Part shown: piece after piece, positions 55,851-64,000 of the stretch
Layout: each line of letters opens with the position of its first letter
Position numbering within the stretch: the stretch's first letter is position 1
Source of the DNA: Reticulitermes speratus
Lineage: Eukaryota > Arthropoda > Insecta > Blattodea > Rhinotermitidae
DNA: 64,000 nt
NCBI GenBank assembly: GCA_021186555.1
Contig: JAJKFL010000010.1
Location: 23,690,679 to 23,754,678 of the forward strand
Direction of reading: 5' to 3'
Notes under the pieces: generated by a model
Told to the model about the DNA's origin: nothing
Database searches by the model: none
Seen by the model: the letters and a program-made list of their open reading frames with translations, nothing else
Made by a program: the position numbers and the translations under genes

Positions 55851-57407
55851 TTACAATGCATCGATGGTTGGACAATGTGGAATTAGCAATTTCATTAAAC
55901 GAAGGTTCAAGTTACGCTGACTTAATCTGTTTCTAAGTTCAGTTATATTATCTTCGGTAAGGGCCGTCCAAGTGTCCAACTCTCCCAAAAGTTTCAGACA
56001 CTCACAGTGACGTAACAGCAGATCGATAGTCCTCATCGTCAAGAACGTACTTTCGGTCACAAAAAACTCCCTGATATTTGTGAACGCTCCGTTCCGCAGA
56101 GCGTCGTGCATGAAATCATCGGTCAGAATGTCAGAATTGTGGCACCTAAATTCAGTCACATTTACGTAATGTCGTAGGATTAGTCCACAGAATTCTTCTC
56201 TGTAATGCTGCGTTATAATTAAATTTTCCACACTTCGAAAGTGTGGAAGGTCATATGGGAAAGTTGTGTTCGGTTGTAATTGTACAAACTCACAATTTAG
56301 TAGTCTGAGGACCCTCAATTTAGGACACAACGTCACAATGTGAGCCATATTTACATTACTAAACGTATCCAGTTCCAATTCCTCAAGTCTGCTACCAACA
56401 CCTTGCAGTACAGTTTGCATATTACAAGTCACATAGTCTGCTGCTGTTATTTCAAGACGAACTAAGTTGTTCAAGGAAGATAAACTTGACAGATCACCTT
56501 GAACTGAATTTAGATCGAGATTGATTATGTTTGAACATTGTTGTGTTATGTTATTGATGTTTTGAACAAACCCTTCAAATTCGGTAAATCTTTGCAGATG
56601 CTGTGTTGGAATTCTTTCTAAAATATAATCACTTTCTAAGTGCCAGTTCGTGCCCATAATGTTTGGCAATTGTGATATTATCAGAACATAGGAATCTTGA
56701 GATATGGATGTCCATGTCACGTCTAGTTGTGTCAATTCTCTCAGTTGCACCATGTGATTGGTAGAGTTATCAGTTACGGCACCTGAATTACTCACATCGA
56801 TTGTAACCAGTTTTTTGCAGTGCAAAGCCAGCTGCTCTACCACTTCGTCAGTACAGTGATACTTGTACTGAAACGACAACAACTGTGTTAGATGTTGGAT
56901 ATTACTGGCCAGTAGAGCCGAATTGTTAGTTTCGGTTATGGTATCGAATAATAAGTGAGTCAAATTGCTTGTCGCATTTAGTGTTTCAATTGTTAATTTC
57001 TGTGCAAAACTGGACGTCATGTTTGATGTAATACATCGCTTGGTTGAATGCACTAACACAGACCTAACCATATCACTACACACAGCGTTGTACTTGACTT
57101 CGTCATCCGAAGATGTCGGCTTAAATCCGCGATTGCCTTCGTCGCAAGAGGCAATCTTATCGACAAACCATCTGATTACTGTAGGAGTCAGTTCGTCTAA
57201 AATATCTACCGGTAATGACGTTAGATATTCACGCACCGCGCTGCTTTCCGTCGTAACATCTTGCACAGCCTGATGATAATCCTGAATGCCACTACCTGCT
57301 GCCAGATGCAGTTTGTCGATCCATTTTTCAATTGCGCCATCCAACAAGTCACTCATTTCCTCTATAAGAGTGGCTCTTAGTGTTAAGGGCTGCACTAATG
57401 CTGGCAT
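55851..57407 (-). CDS. Leucine-rich-repeat protein (AMN1/F-box-LRR-like)
   Basis: An uninterrupted 518-residue reading frame. Residues 1-85 form a helical-looking head (MPALVQPLTLRATLIEEMSD ... LPVDILDELTPTVIRWFVDK). The remainder is a series of leucine-rich repeats of the cysteine-containing type (LALHCKKLVTIDVSNS, LTQLDVTWT, IINLDLNSVQG, LEELELDTF, LCPKLRVLRLLNCEFV, LRHCECLKLLGEL). Such repeats form a curved protein-binding surface; in relatives they often recognise substrates for a ubiquitin ligase, but I see no clear F-box here, so the role is open. I chose the ATG at 57407 (tcaacATGCCAGC) because a 3' splice site (tttctttgtttgcag, ending 57422) lies 14 bases upstream. An upstream 5' UTR exon is therefore likely. 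It is the only long, non-repetitive intact frame in the window. Confidence 0.82.
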   Translation of the reverse strand: MPALVQPLTLRATLIEEMSDLLDGAIEKWIDKLHLAAGSGIQDYHQAVQDVTTESSAVREYLTSLPVDILDELTPTVIRWFVDKIASCDEGNRGFKPTSSDDEVKYNAVCSDMVRSVLVHSTKRCITSNMTSSFAQKLTIETLNATSNLTHLLFDTITETNNSALLASNIQHLTQLLSFQYKYHCTDEVVEQLALHCKKLVTIDVSNSGAVTDNSTNHMVQLRELTQLDVTWTSISQDSYVLIISQLPNIMGTNWHLESDYILERIPTQHLQRFTEFEGFVQNINNITQQCSNIINLDLNSVQGDLSSLSSLNNLVRLEITAADYVTCNMQTVLQGVGSRLEELELDTFSNVNMAHIVTLCPKLRVLRLLNCEFVQLQPNTTFPYDLPHFRSVENLIITQHYREEFCGLILRHYVNVTEFRCHNSDILTDDFMHDALRNGAFTNIREFFVTESTFLTMRTIDLLLRHCECLKLLGELDTWTALTEDNITELRNRLSQRNLNLRLMKLLIPHCPTIDAL

Positions 57408-57421
57408 GTTGATGTCTGTGA

Positions 57422-57440
57422 CCTGCAAACAAAGAAATAC
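57422..57440 (-). promoter_or_regulatory. 3' splice site upstream of the LRR gene's ATG
   Basis: The minus strand reads TATTTCTTTGTTTGCAG|GTCACAG. A good pyrimidine tract and CAG show that the coding exon is preceded by an intron and at least one 5' UTR exon to the right, possibly beyond the Penelope-like insertion. Confidence 0.65.
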
Positions 57441-57728
57441 AAAACACTTCTTTATATATATAGCTCTCTCCCCCGCTCAACTATAAAGGTCCGTGAATGT
57501 TACTTTAATTGTCTATAAAGTTACGTTACATGTTGTGTACTTTGTGTGTGTTGGTATCGTGTGCTGAAGTGGTGGAACGTTAAAATTATATTTTTTATGG
57601 TTTTGGGAATCAGCACTTTTTTCCAGCACGTGTTATGCATGTACACGTGGTCACGTGAACTTCTCGAATTTGGTGAATACAATTAATGTTCTTATAAACA
57701 CGGTGATATAGATGTAAATATTGCAGTG
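57430..57728. other. Presumed 5' intron of the LRR gene
   Basis: AT-rich, with no promoter element I would trust. Confidence 0.4.
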
Positions 57729-57845
57729 TTTTTTATTCTGTAATCACCGTGCATCTTTTCACAGTCACTATTTACATAAACCAGCTGGATGCAACTTTAT
57801 TTATAAAACTGTATAGTTTTTTAAAACATATTTAAAAACTTTATA

Positions 57846-57892
57846 AAACCCGACATATGTTTCGGCTCTTATAGAGCCATCTTCAGGGGTTT
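57846..57892 (-). ncRNA. Candidate hammerhead ribozyme 7 (in the coding Penelope copy)
   Basis: Minus strand: stem I AAACCC/GGGUUU, core CUGAAGA, unpaired U, stem II GGCUC/GAGCC with loop UAUAA, GAA, palindromic ACAUAUGU, then C (cleavage after GUC, the most favoured triplet). All pairs are perfect. It lies about 340 bp downstream of the GIY-YIG stop codon. Confidence 0.82.
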
Positions 57893-58229
57893 ATTGTCGT
57901 CAAACTGCATATATTAAAACGTCGTTTTCATTGGTTCACTTTTCGGGCAAGGGTTTTCACTTTTCCACTGCTCGGTATGCACAAACACTATTTGTTATTC
58001 GTACTACAATAATATGTTAATGTTTCCGTAGATATTGTATTTGATGCATGGTACTGGTTTATCTGTAAATATTTACAGTAATTAGAACAATTATAGGTGT
58101 TAGTTTTCATATATTAATATACAATATAATATTATATTTCATTATGGATGACTTACCTTGTTTATTAGGTCGTATTTTCAATTGTGTAGGCTGTACTGTC
58201 TGTGTGCGTCTGATGCTGTAGAATGTTAA

Positions 58230-58955
58230 CTATGGCTGGCTTACGTATTGATCGGGTGGGAGGTGGGGGGGGGGGATGAGTTTCAAGAGTGGATTGTCCT
58301 GCGCATGGCTCTGTTCGTCGATCAATAACTGTAACTGAAGAAAATGTTGTATGTATAAATTTTCCATTATGTTGATGCGTGATCCCTTTTTACACTGCTT
58401 TACTAACTCCATACAGTTCTCTATTGTATTATATTCGTCTTGATTGTTCAATATGTGTAGAGCATAGGCTGATTTTGCTTCATTGAATTTTATGTACCTA
58501 TTATGTTCAGTAAATCTTACTCTCAGGCTGCGTCCGCTTTGCCCTACATAATACTTATTGCATGTTTTACATTTTAGACTGTAAATTCCACTGTTTTCAT
58601 ATATGTCATGGTTTTTTATGTGGGTGTTAAATATATTTTGGGTTGTGTTATTTACCCGGTATGCAATTTTTAGATGTGTGTTTTTGAAAATGTTGGTAAC
58701 TATCCTTATGATCGGGCTATGATAGGTGAATATGATCCATTTCTTATTATTATTATTATTTTGCGTTTGTGTGTTATTTAGGGTTTTTTCTTTTTTTCTT
58801 GGACTTGGTTATCTAGTTGCTGTATTAGTTTTATTGGGTATCCATTCTGTTTGGCTATCTGGATAATGGTGTTCATTTCTAGGTTTTTATGGTGTTGCAT
58901 CCAGTTGGTGTATGTAAATAGTGATTGTGAAAAGATGCACGGTGATTACAGAATA
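58230..58955 (-). pseudogene. Penelope-like polyprotein C-terminus with GIY-YIG endonuclease
   Basis: Minus-strand translation in order: NWMQHHKNLEMNTIIQIAKQ, NGYPIKLIQQLDNQVQEKKK, then (after a one-base shift in an A/C run near 58786) KKWIIFTYHSPIIRIVTNIF. The endonuclease itself follows: NSGIYSLKCKTCNKYYVGQS, with GRSLRVRFTEH and the catalytic-type Glu region NIMENLYIQ. GIY and YYVG form the defining GIY-YIG pair; the CxxC between them is the Penelope-type insert. The frame stops at 58230 after a proline-rich tail. The reverse transcriptase domain is missing through 5' truncation. With the frameshift it is not expected to work. Penelope elements use this nuclease to nick target DNA. Confidence 0.9.
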
Positions 58956-59530
58956 AAGTGATGCACGGTGATTACAGAATAAAGTTCCACTGTGTGTCTC
59001 ACAATATCGACTGTCTACATAACTTGCACAGTCAGTGTATCAACACGCTGTAACATCCGGCTCACGTCTGAATTCAGCACGTTGCTTTGTAGACACCCGT
59101 TATTAATGTCTCCTTAGAGCAAAGCTAACGCATTGCCAGTATATCACATTGCATCCATTGCAGAACGTTTGGTAGTTGTGACGTAGCAAATCGGTCGTGC
59201 TTGTGTGTGTGTGTGTGTGTTTTGTGCAGATGACGTAATTTCTGTACTATATATATCGATATCTTTGTAAACACAGTATACTAGTTGCTACCTTTTTCAC
59301 GTTTAAAATTACTTTTCAAAGACTAGAAATATGAATCCATTTTATTGCTGTATATGGGCACTTATAAAGATGGGTTGTTAGTAAATTGGTGAATAAATGT
59401 TTAGAAGATAATCTCCTTAAAGGAGCTTGGCTTCACGGGAAGATGTGTTTGAAATTGAGCCACATCTGACCTTGACATTAGCCGTGAATATGAAGACACT
59501 ATTACGTCTATCAGGCTTGAACATCGAGAG

Positions 59531-60330
59531 GTATGCAGTGTGTATACTATACTCTTACGTGCTAGTATGCAGTGTGTATACTATACTCTTACGTGCATTG
59601 TATGCAGTGTGTATACTATACTCTTACGTGCATAGTATGCAGTGTGTATACTATACTCTTACGTGCATAGTATGCAGTGTGTATACTATACTCTTACGTG
59701 CATAGTATGCAGTGTATACTATACTCTTACGTGCATAGTATGCAGTGTGTATACTATACTCTTACGTGCATAGTATGCAGCGTGTATACTATACTCTTAC
59801 GTGCATAGTATGCAGTGTGTATACTATACTCTTACGTGCATAGTATGCAGTGTGTATACTATACTCTTACGTGCATAGTATGCAGTGTGTATACTATACT
59901 CTTACGTGCATAGTATGCAGTGTGTATACTATACTCTTACGTGCATAGTATGCAGTGTATACTATACTCTTACGTGCATAGTATGCAGTGTGTATACTGT
60001 ACTCTTACGTGCATAGTATGCAGCGTGTATACTATACTCTTACGTGCATAGTATGCAGTGTGTATACTATAATCTTACGTGCATAGTATGCAGTGTGTAT
60101 ACTATACTCTTACGTGCATAGTATGCAGTGTGTATACTATACTCTTACGTGCATAGTATGCAGTGTGTATACTATACTCTTACGTGCATAGTATGCAGTG
60201 TGTATACTATACTCTCACGTGCATAGTATGCAGTGTGTATACTATACTCTTACGTGCATAGTATGCAGTGTGTATACTAAACTCTTACGTGCATAGTATG
60301 CAGTGTGTATACTATACTCTTACGTGCATA
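59531..60330. repeat. 35-bp array (23 copies)
   Basis: GTATGCAGTGTGTATACTAT + actcttacgtgcata, mostly 35 bp, with a 33-bp variant (cagtgTAtac) at two places. It occupies the same part of the duplicate where copy 1 has the 52-bp and 79-bp arrays and the LTR element. The unit has the near-palindrome GTATACTATAC. Confidence 0.96.
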
Positions 60331-60599
60331 TTTTTTTAATATTATACCTTATTTATCAGTACACGGTTTTGCATCATTTAAAATGGAGACCAACTTGTAA
60401 GAAATTACTAATTTTTCTCTTTGTGTTTCCTAATAATTAACCTGCATTGTGATCCAAATTCTGAAATTCACTTCTTTGTTTATTGCCAAAAATCATACGT
60501 CGTTATATTTGAATGTATTCCGGGCAGTTTAAAGTCCGACTGATGACGTAAGTAGGCAGTATAGAGCGTAGGAATTATGTGTCCTTAATTTACGATATA

Positions 60600-60650
<51 letters not shown>

Positions 60651-60766
60651 ACGTATGTTTTGAATTGGGACATAATTGTGTCGTACAATTTTGTTAAAAG
60701 TGCCTCTTAATTATGCTGTACGATCTTCTCGTAAGTCACATTAAGTCTAATGATATTCTGCATGTC

Positions 60767-60814
60767 AGTCCACTTCTCTAAACACAAGCGTCAAATGCAT
60801 TCTCAATTACTCTG
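60767..60814 (+). pseudogene. Relic of exon 4 in the duplicate block
   Basis: cacttctctaaacacaagcg through tgcattctcaattactctg aligns with exon 4. The exon is shorter by a non-triplet amount, reads a stop in the exon-4 frame, and is followed by GTTTAA in place of GTAAGG. The 3' splice side lost its pyrimidine tract. It should not be spliced into the mRNA. Confidence 0.7.
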
Positions 60815-61384
60815 GTTTAAAGAATCAGAAGTGTTTGTGGACTGAACCTTGGGAGTTTAATTCGAACACACGTGTGTGATGTGGCACACTGTATCTTATA
60901 CTGCGGGTTAAATGCTGTTTTTATATATTAATTTACATGTATTTATTTATTTATTTAGTATAAATTATGATGACTTGACATTGATACAAGCACACAGTGA
61001 ACTCACCGCTGTGTGATGTCTTCTGCACACCGTCTGTCCACTCACTGCCACCTAGTACTGACAAGATGGCTGATAGTGTTGAGTGGTTCGCGTTTGTCCT
61101 CGTAATTTGAAACGCTGGGAGCCAGTCACAGTTGCAATAAGGTGTTGTGCCTCTGTTTCCAGTAGAACTCGTGGTCGATAGTGATTGTAATTAAGAGGCC
61201 GGTTTTGTGGAGGCGTGATTGTGCGGATATAATTAAAAAAGTGACTGGAAAACGAGTTACACAAATCTGTGCGTATTAGAAGCTAAGCGACTTGTGCTGC
61301 TAGGCGCTGCCAACGTAACACTTCAAGTCCAGTGGTAGTGCGATCGGGGAGGCGGTGACGGAGCAAAGCTTTACTCTTGCATCC

Positions 61385-62400
61385 ATGTCTTTGAAGTGCG
61401 AAATGGAGAACGACCTGAATGATGAGCTGGAAAGTAACTTGAGAACACTGTTAGAGGTGACGGAAAAAATTGGTAACCTGCGAAAAGATCTGAAGGATGA
61501 CATAAGGAAGTCAGTCAGCGCTTTGAGAGCTATATATAACGCATTAAAATGCAAACTGGATGAAAAGGATAAAAGAATAGAAGACTTAGAAAAGCAAAAT
61601 TCCCAGAATCAAAACGGTTCTCAGGAAGGAAAACATTCTACAAGAAAGAAAACATATGCAGAAATGGAAAAAAAAGCAGTCAGCAGGAGAAAGTGGAGCC
61701 TAAAACATTCAAACTCATTGTGAAAAGCAGAAGTAACCACTCTGCAGAACATATGAAGACCATAATCAAGTCAAAATTGAATCCTACTGATATGAAGGTA
61801 GGAATAAATTTTTTCAAGGCACTGAGGAATGGTAATATGCTTATTGAAACACAGAACAGAAACGAAATAGATTTTGTGTTCAATAATATTAACGAGAAAT
61901 GTGGGAGTGAAGTAGAAGCAAATGCAACGAGACTTAGGAAACCCAGATTAATAATTTTCAGTGTGCCCGAGGAATTGAGTGTAGAGAACGCCAAAGAAGC
62001 CATACTGACACAAAATGCTGAGATATACCTACAGGTCGATGATGTAACGCCCAAATTTATATTCAAAGACAGAAGAGGAAATAAGAATCTGATTATAGAA
62101 GTCACTCCAGAAGCGAGGAAAAACTCCTAGCTCACAAAGTGAAAATTTGTTGGAATATGTGTAATAGTGATGACTATATACGAATAAACCAATGTTTCAA
62201 ATGCTGCAAATTCAACCACAGGGCACAAGAATGCAAAGGAGAACTGACTTGCCCATACTGCGCTCAAGATCACATATGAAAAGAATGCAAGGCTACCAAG
62301 GACAAGTATCAGTGCACTAATTGCATAAACTATAACAAATATAATAAAGCGTCCCCTGTTAGCACAAATTATTCAACATTAGACAAGATCTGTAGTTGCT
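61385..62400 (+). pseudogene. LINE ORF1 (Gag-like) with zinc knuckles, frameshifted
   Basis: The first part (MSLKCEMENDLNDELESNLR ... KDLKDDIRKSVSALRAIYNA ... LDEKDKRIEDLEKQN) is a coiled-coil region. A one-base shift in the A run at about 61666-61673 leads to the second part (PKTFKLIVKSRSNHSAEHMK ... VNNINEK-like RNA-binding region). A second shift at about 62121 leads to the zinc knuckles CFKCCKFNHRAQEC (CX2CX4HX4C) and CPYCAQDH..KEC, the latter interrupted by TGA, then CTNC. Gag of this type binds the element's RNA. Both shifts are single-base losses in A runs, so a sequencing error should be considered. Confidence 0.85.
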
Positions 62401-62445
62401 ATTAAACTATGTTAAGGAAATGCATACAGAATACAGATTATTGAC

Positions 62446-62852
62446 ATGGCTGCAAGAACAAGATCAACTCTGCTGTGTGTACAGTTAAGTCTGCAGCACT
62501 CACGTACAGCCTTAAATAACCTTATGAATCAAATTAATGAAGGAGGTATTGATTTGGCTCTTATACAGGAGCCCTACACTATAAACTATAACGTGACAGG
62601 AATACCAAGATCTTTTAAAACATTCGCGTTCCGAAATGGAAGGAAGAGATCTGTGATAATCGTCAACAATAACGAACTAGACGTGTTATTAGTCAACAAA
62701 CTCTCGATCGAATACTGCGTAGTCACAGAAATACGATACAAACTCGTCAAGTTCTACTGCGCAAGCATCTATTTTGACATCAACGAAGATATAGAAACAA
62801 GCATCCGCAAAATTGAAAGAATTATAAACCATACCAACGGAACAGCACTAAT
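62446..62852 (+). pseudogene. LINE ORF2 start: APE-type endonuclease, truncated
   Basis: MAARTRSTLLCVQLSLQHSR starts a frame containing ALNNLMNQINEGGIDLALIQ, then EPYT and NGRKRSVIIVNNNELDVLLV. The LQ-N-HSR-A and ALIQEPY motifs (Glu is the metal-binding residue) are those of the AP endonuclease domain of R1/LOA/Jockey-type LINEs. Only about the first 135 residues remain; the later Asp/His catalytic motifs and the whole reverse transcriptase are absent. Confidence 0.88.
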
Positions 62853-64000
62853 AATATATTATTATATTATTATTATTATTATTTACTGCAATTGGGTTTT
62901 CACCCGGTGGCAGTAGTCCTTACACTAGTACACACAATACAAATGGACATATAAATATACATAAAATTAACAATACAAAACAAACTATACACAATTACAA
63001 AACAAAATACATACAGTAAATACAAGTACAACACATTATAACACCGTACACACATTATAAAAACATCCACACCTTGCAAAAGCATCCACTCCTTACAAAA
63101 GCATCCACACCTTACAAAAACATCCATACCTTACAAATACATCCACACCTTACAAAAACACCCATACACATACAAAATAAAATACATACAGTAAATACAA
63201 GTACACATATTAGAAAAACCCCGTTCACACCTTACAAAAACACCCATGCACATACAAAACAAAATACATACAGTAAATACAAGTACTCATATTAGAACAC
63301 CGTACACACCTTACAAAAACACCCATACACATACAAAATTAAATACATACAGTAAATACAAGTACACACATTAGAACACCGTACACACATTACAAAAACA
63401 TCTGCACCTTACAAAAGCATCCACTCCTTACAAAAGCATCCACACCTTACAAAAACATCCACACCTTACAAATACATCCATACCTTACAAAAACACCCAT
63501 ACACATACAAAACAAAATACATACAGTAAATACAAATACACATATTAGAAAACCGTAAGCACCTTACTAAAACACCCTTACACATACAAAACAAAATACA
63601 TACAGTAAACAAAATACATACAGTAAATACAAGTACACATATTAGAACACCGTACACACATTACAAAAACATCCACAACTTACAAATCATCCACACCTTA
63701 CAAAAGCATCCACACCTTACAAAAACACCCATACACAGAATAAAAAAAAAATTTTTCAAACAAGCACAATACAAAAAACACCCACACATTAATTAATTTC
63801 AGTGCGTTAGAATATCCTCAGTATAAAGTCAGACCAAAGTATATGCTAATTATATCCCCCAAGAACTTAATTCACTTCACTTCACTTCGAAACCAGAGCA
63901 CTTCACTTCACATCACTTCACACCCCTTCACTTCACATCCCTTATTTTTATTTAATCTCCACTTAAAAATCCTTAGCTTGTAATGACGTTCTTGACCCTT
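62853..64000. repeat. Irregular A/C-rich tandem region
   Basis: Loosely repeated blocks such as CACCCATACACATACAAAAC, AAATACATACAGTAAATACA and cacaccttacaaaaa. A period of about 80 bp is clear at 63161, 63241 and 63320, and irregular elsewhere. At 63875-63945 a CACTT pentamer run begins. Frames on both strands are by-products. The right end is cut by the window. Confidence 0.75.

Larger units (their letters stand above)
57729..58983 (-). mobile_element. Penelope-like retroelement, 5'-truncated, with inverted end
   Basis: Arms 57729-57797 and 58893-58960 are inverted copies (TCTGTAATCACCGTGCATCT / AGATGCACGGTGATTACAGA). The right end also has a 27-bp direct doubling (58931-58983). Inside, on the minus strand: the C-terminal part of the polyprotein with a GIY-YIG endonuclease, then a hammerhead motif downstream. 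This order, with inverted partial 5' sequence, is typical of truncated Penelope insertions. It is the only one here with protein sequence, and it identifies the other fold-backs. Confidence 0.88.
58984..61056. repeat. Segmental duplication, copy 2
   Basis: Matches 48741-54740 of the plus-strand gene with clear divergence but without the LTR element. The left edge coincides with the end of the Penelope-like insertion, and the right edge with the start of the LINE. A GT run lies at 59202-59220 and a TA run at 60594-60649. Copy 2 includes a relic of exon 4. Confidence 0.85.
61057..62852 (+). mobile_element. Non-LTR retrotransposon (R1/Jockey-like), 3'-truncated
   Basis: 5' UTR (about 61057-61384), ORF1 (Gag) and the start of ORF2 (endonuclease). 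It breaks at 62852, where AT-rich sequence takes over. Unlike the other LINEs here, which keep only 3' ends, this copy keeps the 5' end. Its start coincides with the right edge of the segmental duplication. Confidence 0.85.

Overview
This is repeat-dominated animal DNA, almost certainly from an insect with a large genome. The LINE tails, the tRNA-headed SINE families and the Penelope-like elements resemble those I associate with cockroaches (Blattodea; Periplaneta is my best guess). That assignment is inference from repeat style, not from a marker gene. There are no bacterial-style genes or operons. Most long open frames are by-products of tandem arrays.

By my tally well over a third of the window is tandem repeat. 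Arrays of 53 bp (1-2317), 70 bp (2761-3857) and 54 bp (4891-6648) open it. Five dispersed arrays of one 114-bp satellite follow, in both orientations (8.06-9.39, 13.43-14.76, 15.38-16.40, 19.34-20.77 and 28.06-29.74 kb). Between and after these lie a 24-bp sequence with a 230-bp higher-order period (10.47-11.76 kb) and units of 67, 26, 101, 22, 10, 17, 66, 22, 18, 52, 51, 79 and 35 bp. Several arrays clearly grew out of a neighbouring element: LINE codons (54 bp), a SINE body (67 bp), the inner end of a Penelope-like inverted arm (26 bp), an LTR (51 bp) and an exon-intron junction (66 bp).

Mobile elements fill much of the rest: four tRNA-headed SINE families (called A-D here), 3' fragments of at least two LINE families, a Gag/endonuclease LINE at 61.06-62.85 kb, a decayed LTR retrotransposon at 49514-53748, a mariner/Tc-type remnant at 32267-32661, a hAT-like MITE at 16755-17281, and many fold-back insertions of Penelope-like type. 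Seven of the Penelope-like pieces carry a near-consensus hammerhead ribozyme motif; the one at 57.7-59.0 kb also encodes a GIY-YIG endonuclease C-terminus.

Host coding sequence is sparse. A plus-strand gene is visible as four small exons (39567-39618, 45597-45657, 48469-48600, 54428-54484) with consistent splice phases and no in-frame stop; I do not recognise the protein. Its introns hold the 66-bp array and the LTR element. A minus-strand leucine-rich-repeat protein gene (55851-57407) lies beyond the fourth exon. The intron/exon block around 48.74-54.74 kb has a diverged second copy at 58984-61056, whose exon copy is broken.

The most unusual observation is the 3.5-kb array at 39.6-43.1 kb. 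It starts at exon 1 of the plus-strand gene and repeats that exon's 3' end plus its 5' splice site about 53 times.
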